47,613 nt of DNA, taken from positions 1-47,613 of the forward strand of contig DWXK01000079.1 of NCBI GenBank assembly GCA_019119205.1, given 5' to 3'. Of this stretch, positions 38,554 through 47,590 are shown piece by piece. Below the pieces are notes generated by a model. That model searched no databases. It saw nothing but the letters and a program-made list of their open reading frames with translations, and was not told the DNA's origin. The position numbers and the translations under genes were made by a program. This DNA comes from Candidatus Mediterraneibacter intestinavium (lineage in GTDB: Bacteria; Bacillota; Clostridia; Lachnospirales; Lachnospiraceae). The number at the start of each line of letters is the position of its first letter. The stretch's first letter is position 1.

Positions 38554-40088
38554 TTACTCTTCACCCCCATCATGAATTCTCCCACCTGATTCATCGTAAG
38601 AGTCTCAGCCGGGGCGATCTTGTCAATAGCGCCATTGTAAATGACGCCGATGGTATCCGCACAGTTCATGATCTCATCCAGTTCCAGGGAGATCAGGAGG
38701 ATCGCTTTGCCTTTATCCCGTTCCGCGATGATCTGTTTATGGATATTTTCGATAGCTCCGATATCCAGTCCTCTTGTCGGCTGGACAAAGATCATCAGAT
38801 CGGACTGGAGCTCGATCTCTCTTCCCACGATCGCTTTCTGCTGGTTTCCTCCGCTCATGGAACGCACCTGGGTCACTGTCCCCTGTCCGCTGCGGATATC
38901 GTACTCATCGATCAGCCGCTGCCCGTATTTCTCGAACTCATCGGGTTTTAACACACCGCTTTTGCTGGAAAACGGTTCTTTGTAATAAGACTTCAGCGCC
39001 AGGTTTTCTTTCAGCGTAAAATCAAGTTCGAGGCCAAACTCCTGGCGGTCTTCCGGGATATAGGAGATCCCTTTCTCCGTCCTCCTGCGGATCGTCTCAC
39101 TGGTGATGTCCTCTCCGTTTAAAAAGACTTTTCCGCTGGAGATATCCATCAGCCCGGCAATGGCATCCGCCAGTTCGATCTGCCCGTTCCCGGACACTCC
39201 CGCGATCGCGAAGATCTCTCCTCTGTGCACCTGGAAGGAGACATTTTTCACGACCTCGAAATGATCCTGATTATGGACTGTTATGTTCTGTACATCGAGC
39301 ACAGTCTCGCCGAACTTCGCAGGAGACTTGTCCACGGTAAAGGAAACTTCTCTTCCCACCATCAGGTTCGCCATGGTCTTCGTAGACGTAGTCTTCACAT
39401 CCAGCACATCCACGATCTTCCCACGGTTCAGGATCGCGCAGCGGTCCGCCACCTGTTTGATCTCTTCCAGCTTGTGGGTGATCAGGATGATGGTCTTTCC
39501 GCTGTCACGCAGGTTACGGATGATCTGCAGAAGGAATTCGATCTCCTGGGGCGTGAGCACTGCAGTAGGTTCGTCAAAGATCAGGATCTCCGCCTCCCGG
39601 TAGAGCATCTTCAGGATCTCAACCCTCTGCCGGATCGAGACATTGACTTTCTCAATGACCTGGGTCGGATCCACTTCCAGCCCGAACTCCTCCGACAGTT
39701 TCCTGATGTCTTCGTTTGCCTTTTTGATATCAACCGCCGGGAACAGGCCCAGCACCTTTTTTACCGGCTCCATTCCCATGATGATGTTCTCTGCTATTGT
39801 GTAATTCGATACCAGCTTGAAGTGCTGATGTACCATTCCGATATTTAATTTTGTCGCATAGTTCGGGGAAGTGATATGCACTTTTTCCCCTTTTACATAG
39901 ATTTCCCCCTCGTCAGGCTCATACATTCCGAAGAGCATACTCATCAGGGTAGATTTTCCCGCTCCGTTCTCACCGAGAAGGGCGTAGATCTCACCTTTTT
40001 TGATCTGTATACTCACATCATCGTTTGCCACAATGCCCGGAAACCTTTTTGTAATATGCCTCATTTCAACAATATATTCTTCTGACAT
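38550..40088 (-). CDS. Nucleoside ABC transporter ATP-binding protein (twin domain)
   Basis: A 512-residue double ATPase of the sugar/nucleoside type (RbsA, YufO/NupO). The first half has Walker A GENGAGKST near residues 37-45 and ILIFDEPTAVL near 165. The second half has a weak P-loop (GVSGNGQIE) and signature SGGNQQKAI near 405, as usual in this family. AGGAG lies 6 nt before the ATG. It follows the lipoprotein gene by 107 bp containing a hairpin, and feeds energy to both permeases. Confidence 0.92.
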   Translation of the reverse strand: MSEEYIVEMRHITKRFPGIVANDDVSIQIKKGEIYALLGENGAGKSTLMSMLFGMYEPDEGEIYVKGEKVHITSPNYATKLNIGMVHQHFKLVSNYTIAENIIMGMEPVKKVLGLFPAVDIKKANEDIRKLSEEFGLEVDPTQVIEKVNVSIRQRVEILKMLYREAEILIFDEPTAVLTPQEIEFLLQIIRNLRDSGKTIILITHKLEEIKQVADRCAILNRGKIVDVLDVKTTSTKTMANLMVGREVSFTVDKSPAKFGETVLDVQNITVHNQDHFEVVKNVSFQVHRGEIFAIAGVSGNGQIELADAIAGLMDISSGKVFLNGEDITSETIRRRTEKGISYIPEDRQEFGLELDFTLKENLALKSYYKEPFSSKSGVLKPDEFEKYGQRLIDEYDIRSGQGTVTQVRSMSGGNQQKAIVGREIELQSDLMIFVQPTRGLDIGAIENIHKQIIAERDKGKAILLISLELDEIMNCADTIGVIYNGAIDKIAPAETLTMNQVGEFMMGVKSK

Positions 40089-40140
40089 TGGCAGCTCCTG
40101 TTCTCCTCATTCATTCCGACGGGTCCATAACGAAAGCGAA

Positions 40141-40176
40141 AATGGACAGTGTCACCTGATAAGTGAACTGTCCATT
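40141..40176 (-). terminator. Intra-operon hairpin between binding protein and ATPase genes
   Basis: AATGGACAGT (40141-40150) pairs perfectly with ACTGTCCATT (40167-40176). The following bases on the minus strand are only moderately T-rich, so it probably acts as a partial terminator or 3' stabiliser. That would leave more binding protein than ATPase, a common pattern in ABC operons. Confidence 0.6.
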
Positions 40177-40195
40177 CCGCGTTACTTAATGATCA

Positions 40196-41374
40196 TTACT
40201 CCAGTCCTGGAAAGTCCTCCGGTGTACTGTCGCTGTCACTTGAAGGAGGAACGATCGTTCCGTCTTTGACAAGTTCAAACGCTTCATCAATGGCTGCGAT
40301 CGTATCTTCTGAAAGCTGCTGTCTTCCCTCTTCCTTTACATATCCGGTAGAGTCTGTATCAGCCTTCAATGTGATGTTCTGTCCTGCGAAGGAACCGTCC
40401 ACGATCGCATTGAGCTGTCTCTCAACGTTAATGCTCATGCATTTCAGCACAGATGTCAGCATGATGTTGGAGTCTCCGTTTGCTCCGTCGTCGTACTGAT
40501 CAACATCGCATCCGATCACTTTCACGTCTCCCGCTTCTTTTGCTGCTGTGAACACACCGTTTCCTGATGCGCCCGCTGCAACAAAGATGATATCGCATCC
40601 TTCTTTGATGAGAGACTCACCGATCACTTTTCCTGTTGCTTCATCTGAGAAGTTTCCTGTATAGTTTCCGCCGATGTTTTCTTCATTATACGTTCCTGCA
40701 TAAGATGCAAGTTCCACTACCTCAGCGCTTGTCCCAAGCTTCGCGTTCGCATAGTTTACGCCCGCCTCAAAGCCGTACTGATAGTTTACGTTGGACGGGA
40801 ACGGCTGTCCGTTCACAACCGCCACCTTATTTGTCGTTGTCTCAAGCGCTGCAGCCATACCTGCGAAGAATCCGCTCTCCTGCTCTGCGAACAGCATCGC
40901 GTATACATTATCAAGTTCTACTGTATTTCCCTCAGCATCTGTCGGATAGCTGTCTACAAGGATAAAGTCCACGTCCGGGTTGTCCTGTGCTACCGTACCG
41001 ATCCCCGCACACTGGAATCCAAGGCATACCACTACGTCATAGCTTCCTGCGATCTCTGTGATCCTTTCCACAACAGTCGCCGGGACTCCGGTCTCCTCGC
41101 GTATCGGTGTCACCTGTGCGTCCGGATGCTCCTCGATAAATGCCAGGATACCATTGTAGTTATCCTCGTTGAAGGATCCGTCATCCACGCCGTTCGGGCT
41201 GGATACGATCGCGATATTCAGAGCATCGTTACTCTCTTCTGCCGCGCTGTCTGTTCCCTCATCTGTGGCTGCCGCGCTGTCTGATGAAGTATCTGACGAA
41301 TTGCTTCCACAGCCGATGATCATGGAAGACACCATTGCCACGCACAAAAATGCTGCTAACAGTTTCTTTTTCAT
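40196..41374 (-). CDS. BMP-family nucleoside-binding lipoprotein
   Basis: A 392-residue extracytoplasmic binding protein. The signal peptide ends in a lipobox, IIGC, with Cys near residue 22, followed by a Ser/Asp/Glu-rich tether. The BmpA/PnrA-type fold then starts at LNIAIVSSPNGVDDGSFN near 50. Typical family points include LGFQCAG and VAAGASGNGVFTAAKE near 265, the latter part of the purine-nucleoside site. GGAGG is 9 nt before the ATG. It is the first transporter gene, 84 bp after mtnA, and should deliver nucleosides to the twin-permease ABC system. Confidence 0.92.
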   Translation of the reverse strand: MKKKLLAAFLCVAMVSSMIIGCGSNSSDTSSDSAAATDEGTDSAAEESNDALNIAIVSSPNGVDDGSFNEDNYNGILAFIEEHPDAQVTPIREETGVPATVVERITEIAGSYDVVVCLGFQCAGIGTVAQDNPDVDFILVDSYPTDAEGNTVELDNVYAMLFAEQESGFFAGMAAALETTTNKVAVVNGQPFPSNVNYQYGFEAGVNYANAKLGTSAEVVELASYAGTYNEENIGGNYTGNFSDEATGKVIGESLIKEGCDIIFVAAGASGNGVFTAAKEAGDVKVIGCDVDQYDDGANGDSNIMLTSVLKCMSINVERQLNAIVDGSFAGQNITLKADTDSTGYVKEEGRQQLSEDTIAAIDEAFELVKDGTIVPPSSDSDSTPEDFPGLE

Positions 41375-41400
41375 ACTATAATTCCTCCTTCTTTGTATTG

Positions 41401-41433
41401 ATAAGTCGTGCTTATATTAAATATCCGACTTAT
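41401..41433 (-). promoter_or_regulatory. Inverted repeat upstream of the binding-protein gene
   Basis: ATAAGTCG (41401-41408) and CGACTTAT (41426-41433) form an 8-bp inverted repeat separated by 17 nt. It sits in the 84-bp gap between mtnA and the lipoprotein gene and encloses an AT-rich segment with TTAATATAAG, a possible -10. It could be an operator for transporter control. No purine riboswitch core is seen. Confidence 0.45.
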
Positions 41434-41458
41434 TACCGTACATTTTAACACTTATTCT

Positions 41459-42553
41459 CTACTTGTGCAACGCCCCGTTTTCCTTTTTTGCAAAAATGTC
41501 CCGGAGACTCTCCACATAAGGTGCTCTCGCCACTCCATATTCTGTGACGATCCCTGAGATCAGGTTGTGGTCAGTCACGTCGAATGCCGGATTGTAGCAC
41601 TTTGTCTCTTCCAGAGCCATAGGCTCTGTATAGAATTTTTTCTTGATCTCATCCGGATCTCTGAGCTCGATCTTGATGTCATCCCCTGTCGGACAGTTCA
41701 TGTCGATCGTGGAAGTCGGTCCCAGCACATAGAACGGGATCCCGTAATATTTCGCGAGTATCGCAACGCCGCTGGTCCCGATCTTGTTCGCCGCGTCTCC
41801 GTTTGCCGCGATCCGGTCGCATCCCACCAGGCATGCCTGGACCCAGCCGTTTTTCATGACGATGCTCGCCATATTGTCACAGATCAAAGTGACATCGATC
41901 CCGCCTTTCTGCAGTTCGTAGGAAGTCAGCCTTGCCCCCTGCAGGAGAGGTCTTGTCTCATCAGCGAACACGTGGAATTCCATCCCTCTTTCCTTTCCCA
42001 GGAAAAGCGGTCCCAGCGCAGTGCCGTATCTGGAAGTAGCAAGGGGACCCGCATTGCAGTGGGTCAGGATCCCGTCTCCGTCGTGGAGCAGTGCCAGCCC
42101 GTACTCGGAGATTGCCCTGCACATGCGCATATCTTCATCCTGGATCTCCCGACTCTCCGCCAGCAGAAGGTCCTTGATCTCCGCTACAGTCTTCCCGCTG
42201 TTTGAGGTGACGACCTTCTCCATCCGGTTCAGCGCCCAGCTTAAGTTCACCGCGGTCGGTCTGGACGAATCCAGATAGTCCTTATCCTTTTTAAACTGCG
42301 CATAAAAGGCGTCGTAATCCTCCGTCTCGATCTGACGCGCAAGGACATAGATCCCATACGCCGCGCAGATGCCGATCGCCGGCGCCCCTCTCACCTTCAG
42401 TTCGAAGATCGCGTCATAGAGGTCTTTCGCTGTCCCGAGAGTCAGATACTCTGTTTTGCCCGGGAGCTGTGTCTGATCGATGATCACCACTGCTGTCCCG
42501 TCTTCATTCAGTTTTACGTTGTCAATGTGTGTTACGTCTCTTAGTGTCTCCAT
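41459..42553 (-). CDS. mtnA: S-methyl-5-thioribose-1-phosphate isomerase
   Basis: A 364-residue isomerase converting methylthioribose 1-phosphate (or 5-deoxyribose 1-phosphate) to the ribulose form. The eIF2B-like fold shows KVRGAPAIG near residue 48, the catalytic Cys in THCNAGPLA near 160 and Asp in [11 protein letters not shown] near 240. The ATG at 42553 is preceded by AAAGGGAG; an ATG 15 bp upstream has a poorer site. It follows the alcohol dehydrogenase gene by 18 bp. Neither the kinase or phosphorylase before it nor the aldolase or dehydratase after it is in this window. Confidence 0.94.
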   Translation of the reverse strand: METLRDVTHIDNVKLNEDGTAVVIIDQTQLPGKTEYLTLGTAKDLYDAIFELKVRGAPAIGICAAYGIYVLARQIETEDYDAFYAQFKKDKDYLDSSRPTAVNLSWALNRMEKVVTSNSGKTVAEIKDLLLAESREIQDEDMRMCRAISEYGLALLHDGDGILTHCNAGPLATSRYGTALGPLFLGKERGMEFHVFADETRPLLQGARLTSYELQKGGIDVTLICDNMASIVMKNGWVQACLVGCDRIAANGDAANKIGTSGVAILAKYYGIPFYVLGPTSTIDMNCPTGDDIKIELRDPDEIKKKFYTEPMALEETKCYNPAFDVTDHNLISGIVTEYGVARAPYVESLRDIFAKKENGALHK

Positions 42554-42571
42554 CTTTCTCCCTTTCATCTT

Positions 42572-43513
42572 TCAAAGTCGAAATCCCGCTTTAAATCCCC
42601 GGTAAGCAAATGCTTTTTCATGGTCTTTCAGATCAAACAGCTCGATCTCCGGCAGGGTGATCCGCTTCTGCGCCAGCATTCTGAGTGCCGGTTCAAAAGG
42701 ACCGCACCGGCTTCCCTTGATGGTGATCTCATTGACCACAAAATAACTCATATCCACGTTTGCCTTCCCGGCATAAGTGCTCTTTAAGATGATCGTTCCC
42801 TGCCGGCGGATCAGCCTCTTCGCGAGCTGAAGCCCTGCTTCCGCCCCGGTGGCGTCTACAATGATCTCAAAGGTCTCACCTGCCTCTGTCACCGTCTGCT
42901 CTGTTCCCGTCTTTGCAAAGGTCCGGAACTTCTCAAGTTTCTCCGGATGCTTCCCGATCACGGTCAGATCCGTTCCGGTCAGGTTCAGCACCTGGGTGAT
43001 CATCAGGCTCAGACGCCCGTCTCCCAGCACCGCCACCTTTGTGTCCGGGCTGATATGCACCTGGGAAGTGATCTCAAACGCCGCAGCGAGCGGTTCTGTA
43101 AAGATCGCTTTCTCTGCAGGCAGTTCCTCCGGCACTCTGTGGATCAGATGTGTCTGCAGTGTCATATACTCTGCAAAGCATCCGTCCTTCCCTTCCATGC
43201 CGATCACTTTCCGGTCGGGACAGTGTTTCTCCCTCCCGGTCCGGCAGTACAGGCAGTGTCCGCAGCCGGCGTTCAGTTCTCCGACGACCCGTTTCCCGAT
43301 CAGGCTCTCATCCTCCGATCTTTCCACCACACCGACAAACTCATGCCCCATGACGCCCCGGAAATCCGGCCGGTAGCCTTTGAGCACTTCCCGGTCCGTA
43401 TTGCAGATCGCAGCCATGAGTATGCGGATCAGGCTCTCGCCCTCCCCGCAGACAGGTTTTGGAAGATCCTCTCTGTAAACCGCTTTTTCTCCGTCAAAAT
43501 ATAATCCTTTCAC
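42572..43513 (-). CDS. Zinc-dependent MDR alcohol dehydrogenase
   Basis: A 313-residue medium-chain dehydrogenase. The catalytic zinc ligands are suggested by Cys in AAICNTD near residue 37 and GHEFVGVVE near 58. The structural zinc site is complete: four cysteines in the C-x2-C-x2-C-x7-C spacing of GCGHCLYCRTGREKHC. The nucleotide-binding fold follows (VAVLGDGRLS near 165). A GTG at 43513, with AAAGGCGG 5 nt upstream, is preferred; the upstream ATG at 43573 would overlap purD and precede the conserved start. Position next to mtnA suggests it reduces the aldehyde made when the ribulose phosphate is cleaved. Confidence 0.82.
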   Translation of the reverse strand: MKGLYFDGEKAVYREDLPKPVCGEGESLIRILMAAICNTDREVLKGYRPDFRGVMGHEFVGVVERSEDESLIGKRVVGELNAGCGHCLYCRTGREKHCPDRKVIGMEGKDGCFAEYMTLQTHLIHRVPEELPAEKAIFTEPLAAAFEITSQVHISPDTKVAVLGDGRLSLMITQVLNLTGTDLTVIGKHPEKLEKFRTFAKTGTEQTVTEAGETFEIIVDATGAEAGLQLAKRLIRRQGTIILKSTYAGKANVDMSYFVVNEITIKGSRCGPFEPALRMLAQKRITLPEIELFDLKDHEKAFAYRGFKAGFRL

Positions 43514-43541
43514 ACGTTCCGCCTTTCTGACCGGGGCTTTT

Positions 43542-44813
43542 CTATGCCTCGTCGATCGCCTTTCCGATATCATGTCTCATATACTTGTTGTCAAACTGCA
43601 CCCACTCGGTCGCTGCATATGCGTTTGCTCTCGCTTCTTTCAGGTCTTTTCCCTTCGCAGTCACGCCCAGCACGCGCCCGCCGTTCGTCACGATCTGATC
43701 TCCGTCGAATTTTGTCCCTGCATGGAAGCAGTAGTATCCCTCATGCTTTTTGAACTCGTCCAGCCCTGTGATCGGGAATCCTTTCTCATATTTCACCGGA
43801 TATCCGTCGGATGCGAGCACCACGCACACCGCCGCGTTGTCCTCAAACTGCAGGTCGATCTGGTCCAGAGTCCCGTCGATGCACGCCTCCACCACGTCGA
43901 TGATGTCGTTCTTCATCCTGGGCAGGACAACCTGTGCCTCCGGGTCGCCAAAACGTGCATTGTACTCCAGCACTTTAGGACCTTCTTCCGTCAGCATCAG
44001 CCCGAAAAAGATCACGCCTTTGAAGGGACGTCCCTCCGCCGCCATGGCGTCCACAGTCGGCTGATAGATATACTTCTCGCAAAATTCTTCCACTTCTTTC
44101 GTGTAGAAGGGACTGGGTGAAAAGGTACCCATTCCGCCCGTGTTCAGACCGGTATCCCCGTCTCCCGCGCGCTTGTGGTCCTGTGCGCTGGTCATGGTCT
44201 TGATGGTCTTTCCGTCCACAAAGGAAAGGACAGATACTTCACGTCCTGTCATGAACTCCTCAATGACCATCTCGTTTCCGGCTGTCCCGAACTTCTTGTC
44301 CAGCATGATAGTCCTGACGCCTTCCTTCGCTTCTTCCAGATCCTGGCAGATCAGCACGCCTTTTCCAAGCGCCAGACCGTCCGCTTTCAGTACGATGGGG
44401 AACTTCGCCGTCTCAAGATATGCAAGAGCTTTGTCCGGATCTGTGAAATTCTCATATGCCGCTGTGGGGATATTGTACTTTTTCATCAGATCTTTTGAGA
44501 ATGCTTTGGATCCCTCCAGGATCGCCGCGTTCTTCCTCGGTCCGAAGGTGCGCACCCCGGCTTCCTCCAGGACGTCCACAAGCCCGCCTACCAGCGGATC
44601 GTCCATTCCTACGATGCAGAGATCGATTTCCTTCTCCTTCGCGAACGCCGCCAGTTTTTCAAACTCCATGGCTCCGATGTCCACACATTCCGCATACTCC
44701 GCGATCCCCGCGTTTCCGGGCGCGCAGTAGATCTTATCCGCCCTGGGGCTCTTCGCCACACTCGCCGCGATGGCATGCTCTCTTCCGCCGCTTCCAACAA
44801 TCAGTACTTTCAT
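43542..44813 (-). CDS. purD: Phosphoribosylamine-glycine ligase
   Basis: GAR synthetase, 423 residues, second step of purine synthesis. It starts MKVLIVGSGGREHAIA, the PurD hallmark, followed by the ATP-grasp domain with IVLKADGLALGKGV near 135 and EYNARFGDPEAQ near 283. AAAGGAGG lies 5 nt before the ATG at 44813. A terminator and a 247-bp gap separate it from purN, so it may have its own promoter, with alcohol dehydrogenase, mtnA and the transporter behind it. Confidence 0.97.
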   Translation of the reverse strand: MKVLIVGSGGREHAIAASVAKSPRADKIYCAPGNAGIAEYAECVDIGAMEFEKLAAFAKEKEIDLCIVGMDDPLVGGLVDVLEEAGVRTFGPRKNAAILEGSKAFSKDLMKKYNIPTAAYENFTDPDKALAYLETAKFPIVLKADGLALGKGVLICQDLEEAKEGVRTIMLDKKFGTAGNEMVIEEFMTGREVSVLSFVDGKTIKTMTSAQDHKRAGDGDTGLNTGGMGTFSPSPFYTKEVEEFCEKYIYQPTVDAMAAEGRPFKGVIFFGLMLTEEGPKVLEYNARFGDPEAQVVLPRMKNDIIDVVEACIDGTLDQIDLQFEDNAAVCVVLASDGYPVKYEKGFPITGLDEFKKHEGYYCFHAGTKFDGDQIVTNGGRVLGVTAKGKDLKEARANAYAATEWVQFDNKYMRHDIGKAIDEA

Positions 44814-44917
44814 AACAGCCTCCTTTTCTTCTTCAACCATACTCTGTGGTCCCTGCTCTGTCTTTTTGTTTCTTTTTCGCTTCTTTATATATACCTGCCT
44901 TTTCCGAAAGAGCGCCC

Positions 44918-44967
44918 GCCCCTCCAAAAAATCAGAAAGGCGCATCTGTGATATCCACAGACGCACC
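44918..44967 (-). terminator. Terminator between purN and purD
   Basis: On the minus strand a 12-bp stem (44956-44967 with 44939-44950) around GATAT is followed by CTTTCTGATTTTTT. It divides the purE-purM-purN transcript from purD and the genes after it. Confidence 0.7.
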
Positions 44968-45060
44968 CCCTGCACTTGTCCATGCGCTATCTATTCCGGC
45001 GCCCCGCGGCTGCCATGCTGTCTTCCATCTCTTCAACAGCTCTGTGCGGCGCACGGCAGT

Positions 45061-45687
45061 CTATTCTTCTATCCAGGTCCTGTGGTCTTCCACCCGGACT
45101 TTCCCATTGGCGATCAGGTCGATGGCTCTCGGAAGGATGATCCACTCCGCCTGTTCCATCACCCGCCTCTGGAGCACTTCCGGAGTATCTCCCTGCTGTA
45201 CTTCCACTGCCTTCTGCAGGATGATCGGACCGGTATCTGTACCCTCGTCCACAAAATGCACCGTGGCGCCGACCACCTTCACCCCGCGTTCCAGGGCAGC
45301 CTCGTGGACCTTCAGCCCGTAGAACCCTTTCCCGCAGAAAGAGGGGATCAGGGAAGGATGGATATTGATCATCCGGTTTTTGTACTTTGCGGTCATCTCC
45401 GGCGGGATCACCACCAGAAATCCTGCAAGCACGATCAGGTCCGGAGCGAAGCCATCCACCGCTTCCAGAAGTTTCTCATTGAAGATCTCCCGGGACTCAT
45501 AGTCTTTCGGAGAGATGCACAGACCTGGGATCTTATTCTCCTCCGCTCTCTTCAGCGCGTAGGCATTCCGGTTATTGCTGATCACGCCCGCGATCTCTGT
45601 GTTCGTGATCTTCCCGTCTTTTACTCCGTCAATGATCGCCTGGAGGTTTGTCCCTCCCCCGGAGACCATCACCACTATCTTTAACAT
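45061..45687 (-). CDS. purN: Phosphoribosylglycinamide formyltransferase
   Basis: A 208-residue GAR transformylase using 10-formyltetrahydrofolate. It has MVSGGGTNLQAI near the N-terminus, the catalytic NIHPSLIPSF near residue 110 and DEGTDTGPII near 147, covering the expected Asn, His and Asp. AAGGAG lies 7 nt before the ATG. Its start overlaps the end of purM by 7 bp. Confidence 0.96.
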   Translation of the reverse strand: MLKIVVMVSGGGTNLQAIIDGVKDGKITNTEIAGVISNNRNAYALKRAEENKIPGLCISPKDYESREIFNEKLLEAVDGFAPDLIVLAGFLVVIPPEMTAKYKNRMINIHPSLIPSFCGKGFYGLKVHEAALERGVKVVGATVHFVDEGTDTGPIILQKAVEVQQGDTPEVLQRRVMEQAEWIILPRAIDLIANGKVRVEDHRTWIEE

Positions 45688-46706
45688 AAGGTTACTCCTT
45701 TTTCTCCTGCCTCGATATGTCCGACAACATACGGATCTTCGCCGGCAGCACGGATCGCGTCCATTGTACGCTCCACATCATCCTTCTCCACAGCGAGCAC
45801 CATACCCAGCCCCATGTTGAAAGTATTGTACATCATATGTTCTTCCACGTCACCGTCATTGGAGAGCATCTGAAATACCGGTGGGATCGGATAACTGTCT
45901 TTTTTGATCACGGCATGAGTTCCCTCTTTGAGCATACGGGGAACATTTTCGTAGAAGCCGCCTCCCGTGATGTGGCTGCATGCTTTGATCTTCACGCCTG
46001 CGTCTTTGATGCTCTTGAGCGCCTTCACATAGATCTTCGTGGGAGCCAGCAGTGCCTCGCCGAGAGTGGTTCCAAGGCTGTCGTAATATGTATCCAGCGC
46101 CTCTCTCTTCATATTGAACACCTGTCTTACCAGGGAGAATCCGTTGCTGTGGATTCCCGAGGACGCCATTCCGATCAGTACATCCCCGTCTTTTAAGTCG
46201 TCTCCGGTGATCATGTCTTTCCTGTCACAGACACCTACCGCAAACCCGGCAACGTCATACTCGTCCGGCTTCATCAGGCCCGGATGCTCTGCCGTCTCAC
46301 CACCGATCAGCGCAGCTCCCGACTGAAGGCAGCCTTCTGCCACACCCTTGACGATATCAGCGATCTTCTCCGGCTCATTTTTCCCGCACGCGATGTAATC
46401 CAGGAAAAACAGCGGTTCTCCGCCCGCGCAGGCAATATCGTTCACGCACATTGCCACTGCGTCGATGCCGATGGTGTCATGTTTGTCCAGGATCATGGCG
46501 ATCTTCACCTTTGTCCCGCATCCGTCTGTTCCGGACAGCAGGACCGGCTCTTCCATCTCCTTGATCTTTGAGAGGGAGAATGCTCCGGAGAATCCACCCA
46601 GTCCTCCCAGGACCTCCTCGCGCATGGTCTTCTTCACATGCTCTTTCATAAGTTCTACTGATCTGTAGCCGGCTTCTATGTCAACGCCTGCCTTCTTATA
46701 ATCCAT
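45681..46706 (-). CDS. purM: Phosphoribosylformylglycinamidine cyclo-ligase
   Basis: AIR synthetase, 341 residues. It begins DYKKAGVDIEAGYR, with GGLGGFSGAFSL near residue 35 and SGTDGCGTKVKIA near 58, both PurM signatures, and the HITGGGFYENVPR loop near 245. AAAGGAG precedes the ATG. It lies 66 bp after purE and overlaps purN, in the operon order purE-purM-purN. Confidence 0.97.
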   Translation of the reverse strand: MDYKKAGVDIEAGYRSVELMKEHVKKTMREEVLGGLGGFSGAFSLSKIKEMEEPVLLSGTDGCGTKVKIAMILDKHDTIGIDAVAMCVNDIACAGGEPLFFLDYIACGKNEPEKIADIVKGVAEGCLQSGAALIGGETAEHPGLMKPDEYDVAGFAVGVCDRKDMITGDDLKDGDVLIGMASSGIHSNGFSLVRQVFNMKREALDTYYDSLGTTLGEALLAPTKIYVKALKSIKDAGVKIKACSHITGGGFYENVPRMLKEGTHAVIKKDSYPIPPVFQMLSNDGDVEEHMMYNTFNMGLGMVLAVEKDDVERTMDAIRAAGEDPYVVGHIEAGEKGVTLC

Positions 46707-46772
46707 ACCGTCTCTCCTTTTCTATATCGGACGTCCAAGTCCTGCTATTTCGAGGTTACCATTCGGCTCTCT

Positions 46773-47279
46773 CTATTTCAGGTATTCCTCATATCCCACT
46801 TCTTTGAGCCTGTCAGCCTTTGCCTGTACAGTGTCTTTCATCTCTGCAGAATAGTCCTTGAGTTTCTTCAGGAGTTCTTCATCAGAAACTGCGAGGATCT
46901 TCGCCGCGAGGATCGCCGCGTTCATCCCTCCGTCAATAGCAACCGTAGCGACCGGGATTCCCGGCGGCATCTGAACGATCGAATAAAGTGCGTCCTGTCC
47001 GTCCAGATTTTTCCCGGACATGGGAACACCGATGACCGGCATGGGGAACAACGCAGCGCACATTCCCGGAAGGTGTGCAGCCATGCCTGCTCCTGCGATG
47101 ATCACCTTGATCCCTCTTCCTTCCGCAGATTTTGCCCAGTCAAAAAACACATCCGGCATACGGTGCGCAGAGATGATGGTCATCTCGTAATCGATTCCAA
47201 ATTTTTCAAGCATGGAAGCAGCTTTGCTCATCACTTTAAGGTCTGAGTCACTTCCCATGACAATTCCTACTTTTGGCAT
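46773..47279 (-). CDS. purE: N5-CAIR mutase, class I PurE
   Basis: A 168-residue mutase moving the carboxyl of N5-carboxyaminoimidazole ribonucleotide. The substrate loop VGIVMGSDSDLKVM is at the N-terminus, the catalytic His in SAHRMPD lies near residue 43, and GAGMAAHLPGMCA near 70. AGGAGG lies 7 nt before the ATG. It is the first gene of the pur cluster. purK, which makes its substrate in many bacteria, is not seen in the window. Confidence 0.97.
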   Translation of the reverse strand: MPKVGIVMGSDSDLKVMSKAASMLEKFGIDYEMTIISAHRMPDVFFDWAKSAEGRGIKVIIAGAGMAAHLPGMCAALFPMPVIGVPMSGKNLDGQDALYSIVQMPPGIPVATVAIDGGMNAAILAAKILAVSDEELLKKLKDYSAEMKDTVQAKADRLKEVGYEEYLK

Positions 47280-47306
47280 TTTGTCTCCTCCTAGTATAAT
47301 AATGGT

Positions 47307-47324
47307 GTAGTCAATAATGACTAC
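47307..47324 (-). promoter_or_regulatory. Perfect hairpin upstream of purE
   Basis: GTAGTCA-ATAA-TGACTAC forms a 7-bp stem about 15-20 nt before the purE ribosome site. A second hairpin with AATAACT/AGTTATT ends covers 47351-47390. Neither has a clear U-tract on the minus strand. They may be operator or leader elements. Confidence 0.4.
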
Positions 47325-47429
47325 GGGTTAATAGTTGCAAAGTCTAAATGAATAACTGAAGGAGGGATTCTCTCTCCATCAGAAGTTATTGTTTCCTTAC
47401 CGTGTCTGTGGCTTCCATGATGCACCAAG

Positions 47430-47590
47430 TCTGATCATGAGGTATAATCACTGAGGCAGGGCGATTGACGATTCCTCCTTGGGACCCGGCCTTACGCCGG
47501 AGAAACCTCTTAGAAAGTCTGTCTGTCCATTCGGTGGTGATTTATGGTTTGGCTGGTTGGGAAGCCTCAGGCTATACCTGTATAAGCCGC
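47430..47590 (-). ncRNA. Structured RNA candidate upstream of purE, possibly 6S-like
   Basis: No gene is visible in 47280-47613. AGGTATA plus CTGAGGC (47440-47457) pair with GCCTCAG plus TATACCT (47564-47579) through a small internal loop, closing a domain of about 140 nt. An inner CCGGC-CTTAC-GCCGG hairpin lies at 47486-47500. A closing stem, large open middle and apical stem recall 6S RNA, and 6S genes lie beside pur genes in some bacteria. The strand is not certain and no sequence consensus was confirmed. Confidence 0.35.

Noticed and set aside
38550..40088. Degenerate second ATPase domain as a sign of gene decay
   Set aside because: A weak second P-loop is normal in RbsA/NupO-type twin ATPases, and the signature and neighbouring motifs are intact.
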